From Melanocharis versteri (taxonomy: Eukaryota > Chordata > Aves > Passeriformes > Melanocharitidae), in assembly GCA_013397845.1 (NCBI GenBank), contig VZTG01007435.1, forward strand, positions 1 through 64,000: a stretch of DNA of 64,000 nt, given 5' to 3'. The notes under the pieces are model-generated. The model did not search any database and was not told the origin of the DNA. It saw nothing but the letters and a program-made list of their open reading frames with translations. The position numbers and the translations under genes were made by a program. Shown piece by piece: positions 1-12,240 of the stretch (its first letter is position 1; each line of letters opens with the position of its first letter).

Positions 1-1700
1 ACACTGTGCCGGCTAAAAGCTTCTGCAATTCGGCACACTGCTCACACAAGCCCGTTGCTCTGTTGCTTCATTCTTTGACGTTTTTCATCCGGACAGAACT
101 GAAGCCCAGCGATATGGCAATCGGCTTTCCCACTTTGCCTTGTATACTGCACACAACCACTCTGCGCTGTGCACTGTTTTTCCTCAGCTCAATGTGCAAG
201 GATAAGCTTTTTCGAGGAGTCCAAACTGTTCATCTAGCCCTTGTTTAGCAAAATAAGCCAGTAGAGAAGTTCTTGCTGCATTAGTCTCTCTATGGCCAGT
301 ACTTTTAACACAACAGCACAATCTGGGCGATGAGAAGGGGATGTGAAGGACACTTTTTTGTCCTGGCACATTTTTCTGTGCGAGATGTCTATCCGGATCT
401 TCTGTCCTTGCCAGGCTGTAATGTGCGCGGTGGTACTTTGAACTGAAAAGGACCATGCAGAAAACACTGCTATCCGATGGAAGTTTGCACGTTTCAAAGA
501 AAGAGGCCTGCCTCTTTAATATGGAGCAAATTTAAGTTTCCACGAGCTTTTCCTTGCACTTTCTGGGAGACTTAGCCAAAAATCTTTCCTTCTAGATTCA
601 AACTAGTTAGGCAGAATTCTGTTGTAGGGAGCGCTTAGACTGTAAGTGCATGGCCTGAGTGTCTTTCGGCAGAAACAAAGCTTAGGAGCGCTTCGCTGCC
701 GGTGCAGTATACTGTGCGAGAATTAGATGATGATTTGCCTCTCTGGGAGAATTAAGTAGCAACAGGTTACAAAATGTGAAGAACGAAGCCGTACAGCACT
801 GGTGTGCTCAGCGTACTTGCTGCGAGAGGAGCATGGCTGCCAAATTCGCGTTGGCAGTCAATAAGTTGGAAGTTCAACGACAGCTACTTGTGCTGCTACC
901 TATTCCTCTTCCAACTGTATTTTAGAGGTATTACCCGTTAGGTTTAGGCCTTGACATCCAGAGAACAAGATGGTAGATGCAACGGAGAACGGCTATAACA
1001 GAGTGCACCTGTGAGTTTTATATGGTTTACATGAGGCTAGAGGAAGGTACAGCCCAGCAACGGCTTTGTCTTCTACAGTCAGATATGACAAGGGCAACTG
1101 GTGGACCTTCGCAACAGAGCTGCGACCTGTGAAAAATGTGACAAGTTATATATCCTAAAAGGGAGGTACGTAGTCCCTGTATGTTGTGTGGAATTTAAAT
1201 GCTGGTCGGAGAACAGGCTACTTTATTCTGGCCTGACACATCCTGCTGTGTGATCTCTAGCTACTTGAACATGGCAACACTGAAGATTTTTGAAAGTGAT
1301 TGCACTGTGACTATCAGGTTTCTCAGGGAAGAAGGAAAGTTGGCAAATACCTTCTGTCCTGGCATGTCTCTCAATTTGAAATGAAGCTGGAAAAGCTTAG
1401 CTGTAATGATGGACTTCGCCACTTCGAGAGAATTTGCTGGTGCTGTATGTATATTAGAGAAGGAAAATGCGAGTCACTAGTGTTTTTTGTCTTGTTGATT
1501 GACTGCAAAGGGACTATGAGGCTAATACGAGTTTTTTGTTGTAGGACTTTCTCCGAGCAGCTGCTGGATGTTTTGAAAGGGTTTGTTCTTGCATGAGTGA
1601 GAGAGTACGATGGTACCTAGAGCTTGATGGAAAGTGCGTTTCTCCAGGGAGTTTGATGCAGTTCACTGGGTGCGAGTTACCTGTTGAGCAGCCGATCATA
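1..1700 (+). repeat. unidentified degenerate tandem repeat, block 1 (orientation A)
   Basis: Diverged monomers of an unrecognised repeat. Diagnostic cores are TCCTGGCACATTTT...TGTG (near 361 and, diverged, near 1240 and 1366) and GATGGTACCTAGAGCTTG (near 1609). The same cores recur at 5630, 10246, 10460 and 10650, and as the reverse complement at 1890-4650 and 11570-12090. The sequence is less AT-rich than the introns of the gene. The open frames here are short, lack any domain and are treated as chance. Confidence 0.6.
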
Positions 1701-3129
1701 CAGAAAAGGCTCTAAAAGAAAGGGCTCGCTCTGCAATTGCCTTTTTTTGGAAGCCTATAAACAGTACAGCCAACAATTAAATGATTCCTCTTGCTTCCCC
1801 ACTACTTTCAAGATCACATTCTGTCAGTCTCCAAGAGCTAGGATTCACAGCGGAGTTTTCCCCGCTCTACCCCTACAGGAATGGGGCCAGGACAGAAAAA
1901 GCGCTTGGCTTTTTCCTGGGCACTGTCAGCACTCATCAAAACAAGTACACGATTGCGCTTTTTGTCTCGCAGAAGGAAACGCACTGAGCTCAAGTCAAAA
2001 AAACTCTAAGCGCAGAGCTAAGTTGGAAACGTCCCTTCTCTCAAATCTACTGTGCCAGCAGAAAAAGACGTCGCTCATCTTCCACTTCCAAAGGCATACT
2101 CTTTTTTGCACCACACTCAAATGGCAACATGACAGCCTTTGCCCTAACAAATCTTTTCATTCTCGCTGAGTCCAGTAACAAACTTGAAAATATCTGGCAA
2201 AAACAGAGCTCAAAAAATTGTCATCTCAGAAAGCTCTTTGCTGCCTACAGTTTCAACTGCATCCATAAAACTATGAACACACACTCTGCTATCGGGACTG
2301 TTCTTCTCAGCTTTAGGCACTGTCCTAAAACTTCACTCTCACAGAGTCAGAATCCAAATGGATAGGCACCAGGGACTTTTTACACAATAAAGCTACTGGA
2401 ACAAAAAGCTCAACAGAGTTCAACAGCTCCGACCTAGATAACAGCCTATTTTCATAAGCCTTGAAATTCACTGAAACCACAGAAAGTGCACATCCAAATT
2501 TTTTCTTTTGCCAAAGAGAGGAACTAGAACCCCATCTTAAAACAAATGGCATCCCCTTGTCCAAAATACAAAAACATCCTGGGACTGATCCCACACAAAG
2601 CTGTCAGAACACCGGTACTGGGCATTAGAGCATTAAAATCAGCTGCACATCAAGACTCAGCGTAGCTACTTACTTTTTCCAAAAGACATTTGCCAGCAGA
2701 ATTTCAAGAAGGCCACCTCTGAGAAGTGGAAACCACATGTCAAATTGAACTTTTCAGGAGACTGCCTTCCAAAGGTGGATACTGACGCCATGATTGTACG
2801 AATTGAAGCAGTGCTTCCAAACCAAATATGCCAGGGAAGAAACTTGCTGCCACCCTTGACCTGCACGACGCAGCTTTTTATCTGCACCTTCAACACTGGG
2901 GCTACATGCTTTCCTTCCCATGAAAAAGGATTGCCATTCTCGTTCAGGAATTACTAAGCGAAAGTTGCATACCACGTCTGTTGTTGAATACGTCCAACAA
3001 TGTCCTCTACACCGAAGGGGCCAGGAGAGAAATATCGTTCTGGACTATGCCTCTCCATGGTACCTTAACATCTGCTCCACCAATACTGGCACTATCCCTT
3101 TTCCTTCCCAAGGAGAGGCACTCCAATTT

Positions 3130-3600
3130 ACTTGGCCTTGCCTTGCCTTCAGTATCTTTCTTAGTTTTTGTAGTCTACCCTTGCTTTGCTTGCTTGCCTG
3201 TGTATTCTTTGCCTGGCCCTACCTCTGGCTTCCTTTCTTTGCTTTGCCTTGCCTACCACTTTGCCTTTCCTCCCATGCAGGCAAGATAAGGCAAACCAAG
3301 GGTAGGCAATTGTAGGCCAATCAAGGGAGAGGTTGGCAACAACAGAACAGTGAGGGGAAAGCAAATGGAGTGGTAGGTGAGAGAAGGCCCAGACGTTATA
3401 GGCAAGGCTGGGCATAGGAAGGTAAGTCCAGTAATGTGTAAGCCAGGCAGAAAGAGGAAGGGCTGGGCAAAGCAAGGCATGGCCCTGGAGTAAAGCAGTA
3501 TGCAGGTCAAGTGTGGGTTTGGGCTTGCAAGGGAATGCAAGGTTAGGAAGCGTTTTCAGAGCAAGGCAAGGAAACTGTTGTGTTGCCAAGGCAAGGCAAG
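3130..3600. repeat. GGCAAG tract with a strand switch near 3280
   Basis: From about 3130 to 3280 the plus strand is pyrimidine-rich (CTTGCCTTGCC, TTTGCCTTGCC). From about 3283 it becomes purine-rich (AGGCAAG, AAGGCAA). The two halves form a loose inverted repeat centred near 3283. It looks like local inversion inside the expanded GGCAAG sequence. Confidence 0.55.
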
Positions 3601-5170
3601 TGACAGATATGTTCAAGGACTGCTGGTACAAAAATCGGCCAGGACAGACTGCTCTGGCTGGCCTTGATCTTGCATGGGACATCTCTAATCTGCACCTTAA
3701 CCACTTGGGCTACCTGCTTTCCTCCATATGCAAAAGAACTGTCATTAGAGTCCCCAAGCCCAAAGGCGAAATATGGATTTCCTGTCCAAAATTTAACACA
3801 TGCAAGCACTGGTCCTAGACAAAACTGGCAAGAATGATGCATCTGGCTGCATGAGACCTCCCCTGGGCTTCTACTCACATGGTCCTGAAATACTGGTGCT
3901 ACGTGAAAGACTTGGGAGTCCTTGGTGGAAAAAACAGGGCAGGGCGACGCTAGGAAATGCCAGGAGAAAAGAAGTGCTGAGTTCCAGGTGGGGAAGGGAT
4001 GAGCTAAGTAATGCAAGGCAAGGGAGGGGTTCAGGGGCAGGACAAGAAATTTAGTGGATTTACAAGGAAAGAAAAGGGGGAGGTAGACAACCAATGATAC
4101 TCCTAAAAGGAGAAGGAAATTAAAAGGTTGACCTGGATAAATGGGAAGGGAAGTGATTTGGGGGATATGGGCGAGCAAATCAATAAAAGGCAGTGGAGAG
4201 AAGGAAGGACAAGGGAAGGCTACAGACAGGACAGCAAGGCAATGCAAGATGTTGGGAAGCAAGGCAAAGTAACAGAAGGGACAGGAATGACAAGGAAATG
4301 CAAACGAAGTGTAGGGCTGGCAAGGCAAGCCCCTGGAGAAAGAAATTGGCAGGTCAAGGGCAGGCCCTGGGCATGTAAGAGAATGCAAAACAATGAAGGT
4401 TCAGCATGGCAGAGCAAGATTGGGTTGCCAAGGTAAGGCAAATGACAGGTACATTCAATGATTGCCACTACACAAAAGCGGCCGGGACAGATGGCTCTGT
4501 CCGGCTATGATTTTGCATGGGCACCTAAAACACTGCTTTCCTTTCTATGCAAAAGAGCTGCCATTCTGGTCTTGGAGCCTATGAGTTAAACAGGAATTTC
4601 ATGTTCATGGTTCAAGACATGTAAGAATAGGTGCCAGACAAAAGCTGCCAGGACAGACGTGCATGCTTGCATGCGACCTCCTCTGGGCCTCCTTTCACAT
4701 GCTCCTTAAACACCGGAGGTACGTGAAAGCCTTGTGAGTCCTAGGAGGAGTCAAGGCAATGCTAGTTGAAGGAATTCCACAAAATGAGGGGTGTTGAATT
4801 CCAGGTGGGAGAGGAGTGAGCAAGGTAAGGCAAGGCAAAGGAGAGAGTCAAGGGCAAGGCAAGACAAGTAGTGGCTTTGCAAGGCAAGAAAAAGTAGAGG
4901 CAGGCAAGGAAATGGAAGTTGTGGAAGGAGATAGAAATGAAAAGTTGGACATGCACAAAATGACAGGGAAAGGGGACGAGTGAGCAAGTCTGTTCAAGGC
5001 ACTGGATTGGTAGGAAGGGTAAGCGAATGACATGGATGGGTCAGGAAGGCAAAGGAAAGGAATGGTTAGGAATGACAAGGAAATGCAAGGTGCAGTATGA
5101 AAGACAAGGCAATATAGGGGTAGGCAACCCAGTGGGTGTCTTAGAGCAAAAGTCCATGCACGGCAAGGCC
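3600..5170. repeat. higher-order repeat of about 820-840 bp, roughly two copies
   Basis: Matching landmarks recur in order. GACAGATATGTTCAAGGACTG near 3602 pairs with a diverged copy near 4445. TACGTGAAAG near 3900 pairs with 4719. TTCCAGGTGGG near 3980 pairs with 4799. GAATGACAAGGAAATGCAA near 4286 pairs with 5069. Offsets fall from about 843 to 783, showing indels. The end of a third copy is recognisable at about 3480-3600. Confidence 0.7.
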
Positions 5171-5199
5171 AAGAGAAATGTGGTAAAGAAGTCAAGGTG

Positions 5200-5890
5200 G
5201 GAGATAGCTAGGTGCAGCTGAGAAAGAAGGAAAGTGCGTAGATCTAGTGTATGTGTGAAGTTTGCAAGAAGTAAAGCAAAGAAAGCTGTCACTGGATTGC
5301 GGCGTAAACTGACATTTTGGAACAGAAGTGGCAAGGTCCAAGCAACTTTTTCATCCAGGCACTTCTGTGTGTGCAAGAGCTAGCCAGAAACTTCTCGGTT
5401 TAGATTCCGACTGCAAGCGGGATGCAGAATGTGACTCTGTGAATAACTGAGCAGCAATGCACATAGCATTGGCATGTTTTGACAGAAGTCTGTCAGTGTC
5501 AGTAGGAGATGGACATATGGGACTCCTGCAATATGACACTACACTCAGCTGAGAAGTAAAGTGTGTGCTCTGAAAATGAAAGGATGCAAGGAAAAGGCAA
5601 GGGGGCAGATCAGTGAAAGATTTCAGTCCTGGCACATTGACCTGTTTGAAGTGGAACGGCTGTTCGCTTTTGCTAAGGACTCAGTGACATTGAGAGTATG
5701 TGCTTTTCCATGAGGCTGAGGAGGAAAGTGAGAATCACCTGTACATCTGGCAGAGTTTGTAAGCTGCCAAGGGGAAGGTGAAGGCCAGGCCTGGCTTTTA
5801 GCTGTGGGACTTTTTGCAAGAAGCAGCTGCTGGATAATTTAAGCTTTTTGAGATCTGCAAGAGTGAAAGACTACACTGGTACCTAATTAA
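5200..5890 (+). repeat. degenerate tandem repeat, block 3 (orientation A)
   Basis: The orientation returns to that of block 1. TCCTGGCACATTGACC lies near 5627, and ACTGGTACCTAATT near 5873 corresponds to the GATGGTACCT core. The GGCAAG content drops sharply at the boundary. No gene is seen. Confidence 0.5.
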
Positions 5891-5899
5891 AGGAATGAT

Positions 5900-8800
5900 T
5901 TTTGATCATCTGGATAAATCTACTACTTAAACCAGGACTGGGATTATCCCCGCTTCACCCTAGTTTTCTCACCTTTTCATCCAGCAGCCTTTTTTGAGGA
6001 TAAAGTGAAATGCCTTGCCTTGAAAACTAGAAAGTGCCTCAGTTCACCCTCTAAGAAACACGGAAAACAGCTGAAGTCTATTTCAGAATTGCCCTTAACA
6101 GAGTTGGTGTTTCAGTACCTGAAATTACCATTGCGAATATTTGCAAGAATCATCATTTTATTATGCAAACAGATGACATATACTAGCAGCTTCTTCTTAG
6201 TCTCATTGGAGTCATTGCAAGTTTTGCTGTTTTCTGAAAGAGGAAACAGATCAAATGCAAGAAGTTTAATAATACAAACTCACTCAGTATTGTGCAAATG
6301 GCACTTCATTAATTCAATATACCATTGTAACATACAGAACGGCTCTGCACAGGAAAATGAAAGTCTTGCTCTTCACAGGGGCAGAAAATATTTCTACCAC
6401 AGAAACTCTGGGAGTAATCTATCATGCCACAGTGTGCCACTGCTGGTCAAAGAGCTACACAATGGGTCTCTGTGTCCATGATACTCTCACAGCTCAAGTC
6501 CCTACGTAACTTACCGCTCCTTACAGACACACAAGTCAAACACAGCGAAATGCAGTTCTGCAGACAGCTCACTGAAACCAGTGACTCTATTCAGCTGAGT
6601 GCACAGCATCACACAGGACAATTCTGTCCACAGATAGATCTGGTTTTAATGAATCCAGAATAAAGTTGCATTTTTATAGTCTTTAGCTCTACTAAGATAT
6701 TTTATGTAACACAGCAAGAATAAATTTGTTTATACAATGATAAATGACAGTGGGGATAATGTGCATTTTGCTGCTATCTTCTGTCAAATAAATGCTAGCC
6801 AAATAAATCATCAAGCCTTGCTGAGACGAGAGACTGCCTGAGTGGTAAAGACATTTTGAACCATTACAAGACCCTTGTACCGTGTGTCTTTGTAAATTTA
6901 TATGCAGATACTGCCTTTAAGCAGAATATTTCTGCACTGTTAGCCAAAATTGCTGAACTGAATCCAGTACAAAAGCAGTAAATATAGAAACTGTTCTCTT
7001 TTAATTTTAGTGGTGGTAAAAATGCAAATCGAATAAAAACGTTTTATAGCAGCAGGAAGATTTTATATGTAGCCAGCAAATCACAAAAAAGATGCATATT
7101 TACAGGTTTTTTTTAATTTACATGAATTACAGACCCAAAAGCATAGTTTAGCAAACTGCAAATATAAATCTAAATCACACTGTCTTGAAAGGTGACATGA
7201 AAAAGAACAAGATGAAGTAACAAAAAACGAAAACCAAAGGATGTCAGAAAAAAGGCACAAACTCTCTCCTTTTTCTGCTTAGTAGAGTATCTTAGCAGTA
7301 CCTTAGCGTGTCTTAAAAGTCATATAAGTAGAACATAGTGCCAATAACAATTGTGGGAAGTTGTGGAAAACTGTGCTATCCGAACATAAAAATCGGGTTT
7401 GCTGTCATGACGATTAAATCTGCATGCAATGTATAGAAAAAGTGTATGTTTTGTAGATTCAAAAAACAAACTGAAGGGACGATTTTATGTGTTTTGAATT
7501 ACTTGACTAAATATAGTGTAAGCTGAAATAGTGCAGACATGTCGTTCATTTTATAGTTGCCAAATGCAAAGGAGGCGAGCATTTTGGGTTCTTAAAAAAG
7601 TAAACTATTTCAGAGTGCTTAATTCCAAAGGTTAGACTATGCAAAAAATATGCTAGCTGGGGGCTTAAAATTAATGAATTCTTTGCTGTAAGTAGGCTGA
7701 ATTACAAGAGATTTCAAGATGAAAAATGAGTCTCAGCGGCAGATTAACTAGGCCACTCAAAGCAGAGAAGGGGGAATACGAGCACAAGAAGAGCGTACAT
7801 AAGAAGTGTCTGCTTTTTTCAATTCCTTAAGCAGCAGTGAAACCAGCAGCAGGGCTAACAGCTTAGAAATCAAAACTAACACAAGTCCCCCTAGGGGCAA
7901 TTCTTCAAACATAAAGACTTCCTGTTTTGTTCAAAGGCCTGGAATATTTAGCTTTGGAAAATCAACTCATTTAAAAATATAACTGCCGGAGGGAGCTACC
8001 ATTCTTATAATTAACCTTTTTATGTGTATATCTTTTAGTGGGGATCCATCCTTGTGACACACATCACATTTTGCAAGAAAAGAAGCATTGTTGAATGGCT
8101 CCAGTGAAAAAAGGTTTAAATGTGCTCTGACTAGAATTAGGATCCAAAACAGTAACTATTTCAGGAAAGTCTGAGATATTGCCTGTGATGAGACCCCTTC
8201 TAAGAGGTTCACTTAAGATACCAAATGCTCCATCCAAATACTGGCAGAGTAGTCAGGGGAGAAAAGCAATATTTTTTTAATGGTCTTTTGGGAAGACAGG
8301 GCTTGCAGGGAATTTGGTACTTACTGGTATATTGCCTACATTCCAAGAAAGAATATTAACTACTGAAACGAAATATGGAAGATGAATTCTTTGTGAATGT
8401 GAAAGTCTTGTGCATGGCAGTCTCAGAAAGGAAATATCAAAGTCCTTTAATTCCCAACACACGAGTTGTGAGTTGGCAAGAGTACGCTGGTTTTTACCAA
8501 ACCACAGCAAAGTACAGATCACAAAAAAGGCCATCAGGTGAGATACAGTATGAAGCAGTATGAAAGAGGAAAGCTGCTGAGAGCATCACCCCTGTTAAGT
8601 GGCTCAAGAAATGTCAGTATTCTTACTTACACTAGCAGAAATTTGCAATGAATCTATGAAAATTACAAACTAGGCAAAAGAAAATGAGACTGATGACTAC
8701 TGATAGTGTTTCCAAACTGTAATTTTCAAAATTTAAAGATTGTACCACCCTTTACTATGAAGAAAGGTATTAAAGTGACAGTAAGTAAACAGCATCAAAT

Positions 8801-10090
8801 GCTAAAAAGACTCTGGGCAGTGTACTTATAGATAGAAATGCCACTGATACACTGTGAAAACTGACACCAACGCAGCAACATTCTATTAAACCCCAGAAAT
8901 GTCCACTGCTTCACTGTCCAGCATTTCATTACTATGCACATAGCAGCTCTGCAACATTTCTACTGATCATCTTCTTGGTAAACCATTAGTTTCTTCAGTG
9001 GCAAGATTTTAGGTAGAGGATATTAGAGATAAAAATCTATGCCCTTCAAGTGAAACATATCGTGGACAGAAAATCCTGTCTGAGGTGCTCAAGTAATTCC
9101 ATTTTCTAGACAGACCAAATAAAAAGAAAAGCAAGCTATAAGACCGCTATAATACTTGCTATTACAAAACATCTGCGAGCATCTGAAAAGAAACTAGCAG
9201 AAAATCAGCAGAAATAAGACTTGAGGCAAAAAACCCTTTGAAAAGAATAATGATGTGGCAAATAAAACCAACACATTTCCAGGTTTATCGATGTGTTTCA
9301 AATGTAAGAAAAGGATTTAGAGCAGAAGTCGAGCTAATGGGGAAAGATTAAAACAGTCCCAAGGAAAACATGACCAAAAATTCTGGATGATACGGGCAAC
9401 TGACTTGTTTAAACCTTCAGGAAATCAGTGACCGGTGACTTAGATAGACGATTAAAGTAATTTACAAGTGCACCTTTTGCTCCTTTTTCACCTGGCAGCA
9501 TCACAGGTTGAATTGTAAACATGGAGCCAAGATTATTTTGATTATATTTTTAGCTTTAGGAGAGAAGTACAGCAGCTGAAATACTTATTACTGATATGAC
9601 ACCCGGGAACACAGATTTGACACATTTCATTGAAGTCCAATTAGAAAAAGGATAGGATTGGTCTTTTTCATTAGGCTCTTCCTGTTTTACAGCCTGTTCT
9701 GATCCCGGTGAAACTTTTTAATTAGCTTCTTTCTAAAAAGGGGGAAGTCAAATTAAATTTCCCTCCCTACTGGTGGAGGTTTAACATTTGTTTTGGTGAT
9801 TCTACAAATGGAACTGGAACTTGCAGAAATTATTGTATTTTAAGTGTCCAGTCCTTTAAGGTCATCTTAGCTCGAAAAAAGCCTACCACGCTACTGACTA
9901 AAGAATATTCTGTTTTCCCCAAGACCAGATGCATACAATTTAATCAAGTTTTCTGTAAAAAACCCCAGTAATACAAAATAGTCACAAATAGCAGGAATTA
10001 TTTCACCATTTAGGGAACCAACCTTCTCTCTCTTTTGGAGTGAGCATGAACTAGAAGCTGAAGTAACAAACTTGAGAACATAAATCTCCT
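5900..10090. other. non-repetitive island between repeat clusters
   Basis: About 4.2 kb of AT-rich sequence without the repeat cores found on either side. The longest open frame (6005-6481, plus strand, 158 residues) has no recognisable domain, no repeat of residue patterns and no splice context, so I do not call a gene. I see no RNA gene or mobile element here. Confidence 0.5.
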
Positions 10091-10099
10091 TACTACAGA

Positions 10100-10790
10100 G
10101 AAGTTGCTGACACAGTTAGAAGCTAGGCTCTGCGAGCGTGAAGAATTGGGGCAGTCCGTATAGCTGAGAAGGAAGGGGCATAGCCCCGGTGTATGGTGTG
10201 TTGCATTGCTGCCGTGAGAAAGAATGCTCCCGCCAAGTGCTTCTGTCCTGGCACATGGTTATTGTGTTTGGAGTTATGGGAACATGTTTGCCTCTCCTTA
10301 ACTGAAAGTTCGTGACAGTACGCACTGCTGAGGAGGAAAGTGCACAGAACCGTAACTTGTTACCGCACTTCACAGGCGGCAAGGAGAAAGTGGCTGACTT
10401 CACTGCGACGAGAAGAAAAGTTTGCCAGCTAAGGGGCGAGAGAAGAGCGAGCTCTCTCTCCTGGCACATTTAAGGTTTGAAAGTAGGATCTGACAGTGGA
10501 AACAGGTGACCGTACACAGAGATGAGAACGAAAGCAAGCAAGCAAGAAGGTGCAGAGCTCCACTGCGCGCTGTGTTCAAGGAAGACTGTGAGGCAGAGGG
10601 CATCTGGAGCAACTCTCTGTGCCCGTGTGCCTGCCTGTCTGCCTGAGTGTCCTGGGACATTTTCTGTGAGAGAAGCACGTCGGTCTCTCTTCGAGACTGA
10701 GTGCGCTCGGTACATCTCTGAGCCCCATGGCGAAGGGCGGCGAAGGGGGAGGGGGTCGCGGGGGAGTTGGGGGGGAACCATGACAGATAG
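10100..10790 (+). repeat. degenerate tandem repeat, block 4 (orientation A)
   Basis: Three TCCTGGCACA-like cores, near 10243, 10460 and 10648, are spaced by about 215 and 190 bp. CATAGCCCCGGTGTATGG near 10180 is the inverse of the ACACTGGGGCTATG core of block 5. The block ends in a G-rich, CpG-containing stretch (10727-10778). Confidence 0.6.
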
Positions 10791-10799
10791 CTGAAACAA

Positions 10800-11330
10800 C
10801 CACCTGGATGATGAAAGGAGAGCAGTAGATATTGTCTGCCTCAATGAATATGTACAAATATTAGGGTCCATGAAAATAGCTTGTTCTACTGAATAGGCAG
10901 TTCATTCAGATATACACAAAATTTTCTTCATTTCAGTGAGGAACCCAGCCAGAGCTGTCTACTTCAGCCTACAGCAATATTTCCAGTAATAAACTGTGTG
11001 GCTTTCCCTTTTACCCTGATAGATAATTTCTGGAATAAATCTTATGGGAGAGAGAAAGCCTTTGGCATTCCAAGGATGCAAACAAACTTGCTGGAGTGAT
11101 TTATTGTCAATCTCTACCCTTTTCTTCAGCGATATTTAATTGAGCTTTTTTTAAACTGATCTAAACAGTTGTGTTTAGTGCCTGAGTGTTGCCAGGAAAA
11201 CCCACTCCATGCATCTAAAAGCAAATTGAGATCCAAGTGTTTCATTGACCTGTCAACAGCACAAAATTAAGCAGCAATAAGAAAAGTGTGTCATCCAGGA
11301 TAAACTGTGGTAGTATCACGGGTAAACCTG
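10800..11330. other. unassigned spacer between inverted repeat blocks
   Basis: About 0.5 kb of AT-rich sequence between block 4 and block 5. No gene, repeat core or RNA gene is recognised. Confidence 0.4.
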
Positions 11331-12240
11331 GGAAGTTTGACACTCACAAATGTTTGTAGACACCAGCAAATTTTTAAACACCCTGTGTAAAAAATGTAAA
11401 AGACCTTTCTGAAGAGCATTCACTTTCTCTTGGGAGCCTTTCAATGGCACCACTAACACTGGCGCTATATACTTAACCTTGTCAACTAGAAGAACCATCA
11501 TATTCTTGCATTCCTGGGGGAGTCCAGCTCCAAAACTGAAAATGCCGAGTAACTCCTCCCACACAAGATGTGTCAGGACAGAGAGCTGATGGTGTTGCTG
11601 GCCTTGATGTTCCTCTAGCGGGGCTTTTCATAGCATAACCAACACTACTGCTATGCACTTCCCTTGCAAAGTAAAGGCACCATCACTATCTCTCAGTCTC
11701 CACAGTGTCCAACTGCAAAATTGAAAATGTCCAGCAATGGCTCCCACACAAAAAGTGTCAGGACAAAAAGCTGTTGCTGGCTTTTACCTCCCCCTTGTCG
11801 CTGTTCAACAGCGCCACCAGATAGAGCTATGTCCTTGCCTTGCCAGCTAAAGGTACCATCAAACACTCAAACTCATCTCAAGTGCAAATCCAAAACTGAA
11901 AATGTCCATCAACTTTTCTCATGCAAAAGGAGTTCGGACAGAAAGCTGGCCTTTATCTTCTCCTGGCAGCCTTTCCACAGAACCACCAACCCTGGGGCTA
12001 TGTGTTTGTCTTGCCAACTAAATGTACCAGCACGTTCTCTCACTCTCTCCAGAGTCCAGCACTTGCTCCCATGCAGAAAGTGCCAGGACAGACCTCACCT
12101 TGAACATGCAGGCTTTCAACAGCACCAAACCCACTGTGCCTAGGCAAGTGCATGCCTGCTGCTCTTGCACTATCAAGGCACCACTTTTGTCCTCTTTCTC
12201 TTGCTCCAGTGCAAGTTTGGAGAGGGAGTGAGCACAGCAC
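11330..12240 (-). repeat. degenerate tandem repeat, block 5 (orientation B)
   Basis: The clearest array. TGTCAGGACA at 11571-11580, TGTCAGGACA at 11756-11765, a TTCGGACA variant ending at 11940, and TGCCAGGACA at 12081-12090 give spacings of 185, 175 and 150 bp. Each unit also holds CAACACTGGGGCTATG-like, CTTGCCAACTAAA-like and AAAACTGAAAATG-like segments in fixed order. One unit includes TCCTTGCCTTGCCAGC, the likely seed of the GGCAAG expansions in block 2. Confidence 0.75.

Larger units (their letters stand above)
1700..5170 (-). repeat. degenerate tandem repeat, block 2 (orientation B) with GGCAAG-rich higher-order units
   Basis: Same repeat family as block 1 but inverted. Cores of the type GCCAGGACAGA are visible near 1893, 3638, 4481 and 4648, and GGGCTAC...GCTTTCCT-like cores near 2898 and 3706. 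From about 3280 the monomers are interleaved with purine-rich stretches full of GGCAAG and GCAAGG. This strand bias leaves the opposite strand nearly free of stop codons and produces long spurious frames. Function unknown. Confidence 0.65.

Noticed and set aside
1684..2169. A 161-codon plus-strand open frame.
   Set aside because: It lies wholly inside degenerate tandem repeats and shows no family resemblance.
3543..4388. Longest open frame in the window, 281 codons on the minus strand, rich in Leu, Pro, Cys and Phe.
   Set aside because: It is the stop-poor complement of the GGCAAG-rich repeat. Similar CLALP-like frames appear at 3161-3682, 4220-4468 and 4751-5195. It has no domain and no promoter or splice context.
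6005..6481. A 158-codon open frame on the plus strand in the island between satellites.
   Set aside because: No recognisable motif, mixed composition and no supporting exon structure. A frame this long is possible by chance in 4 kb.
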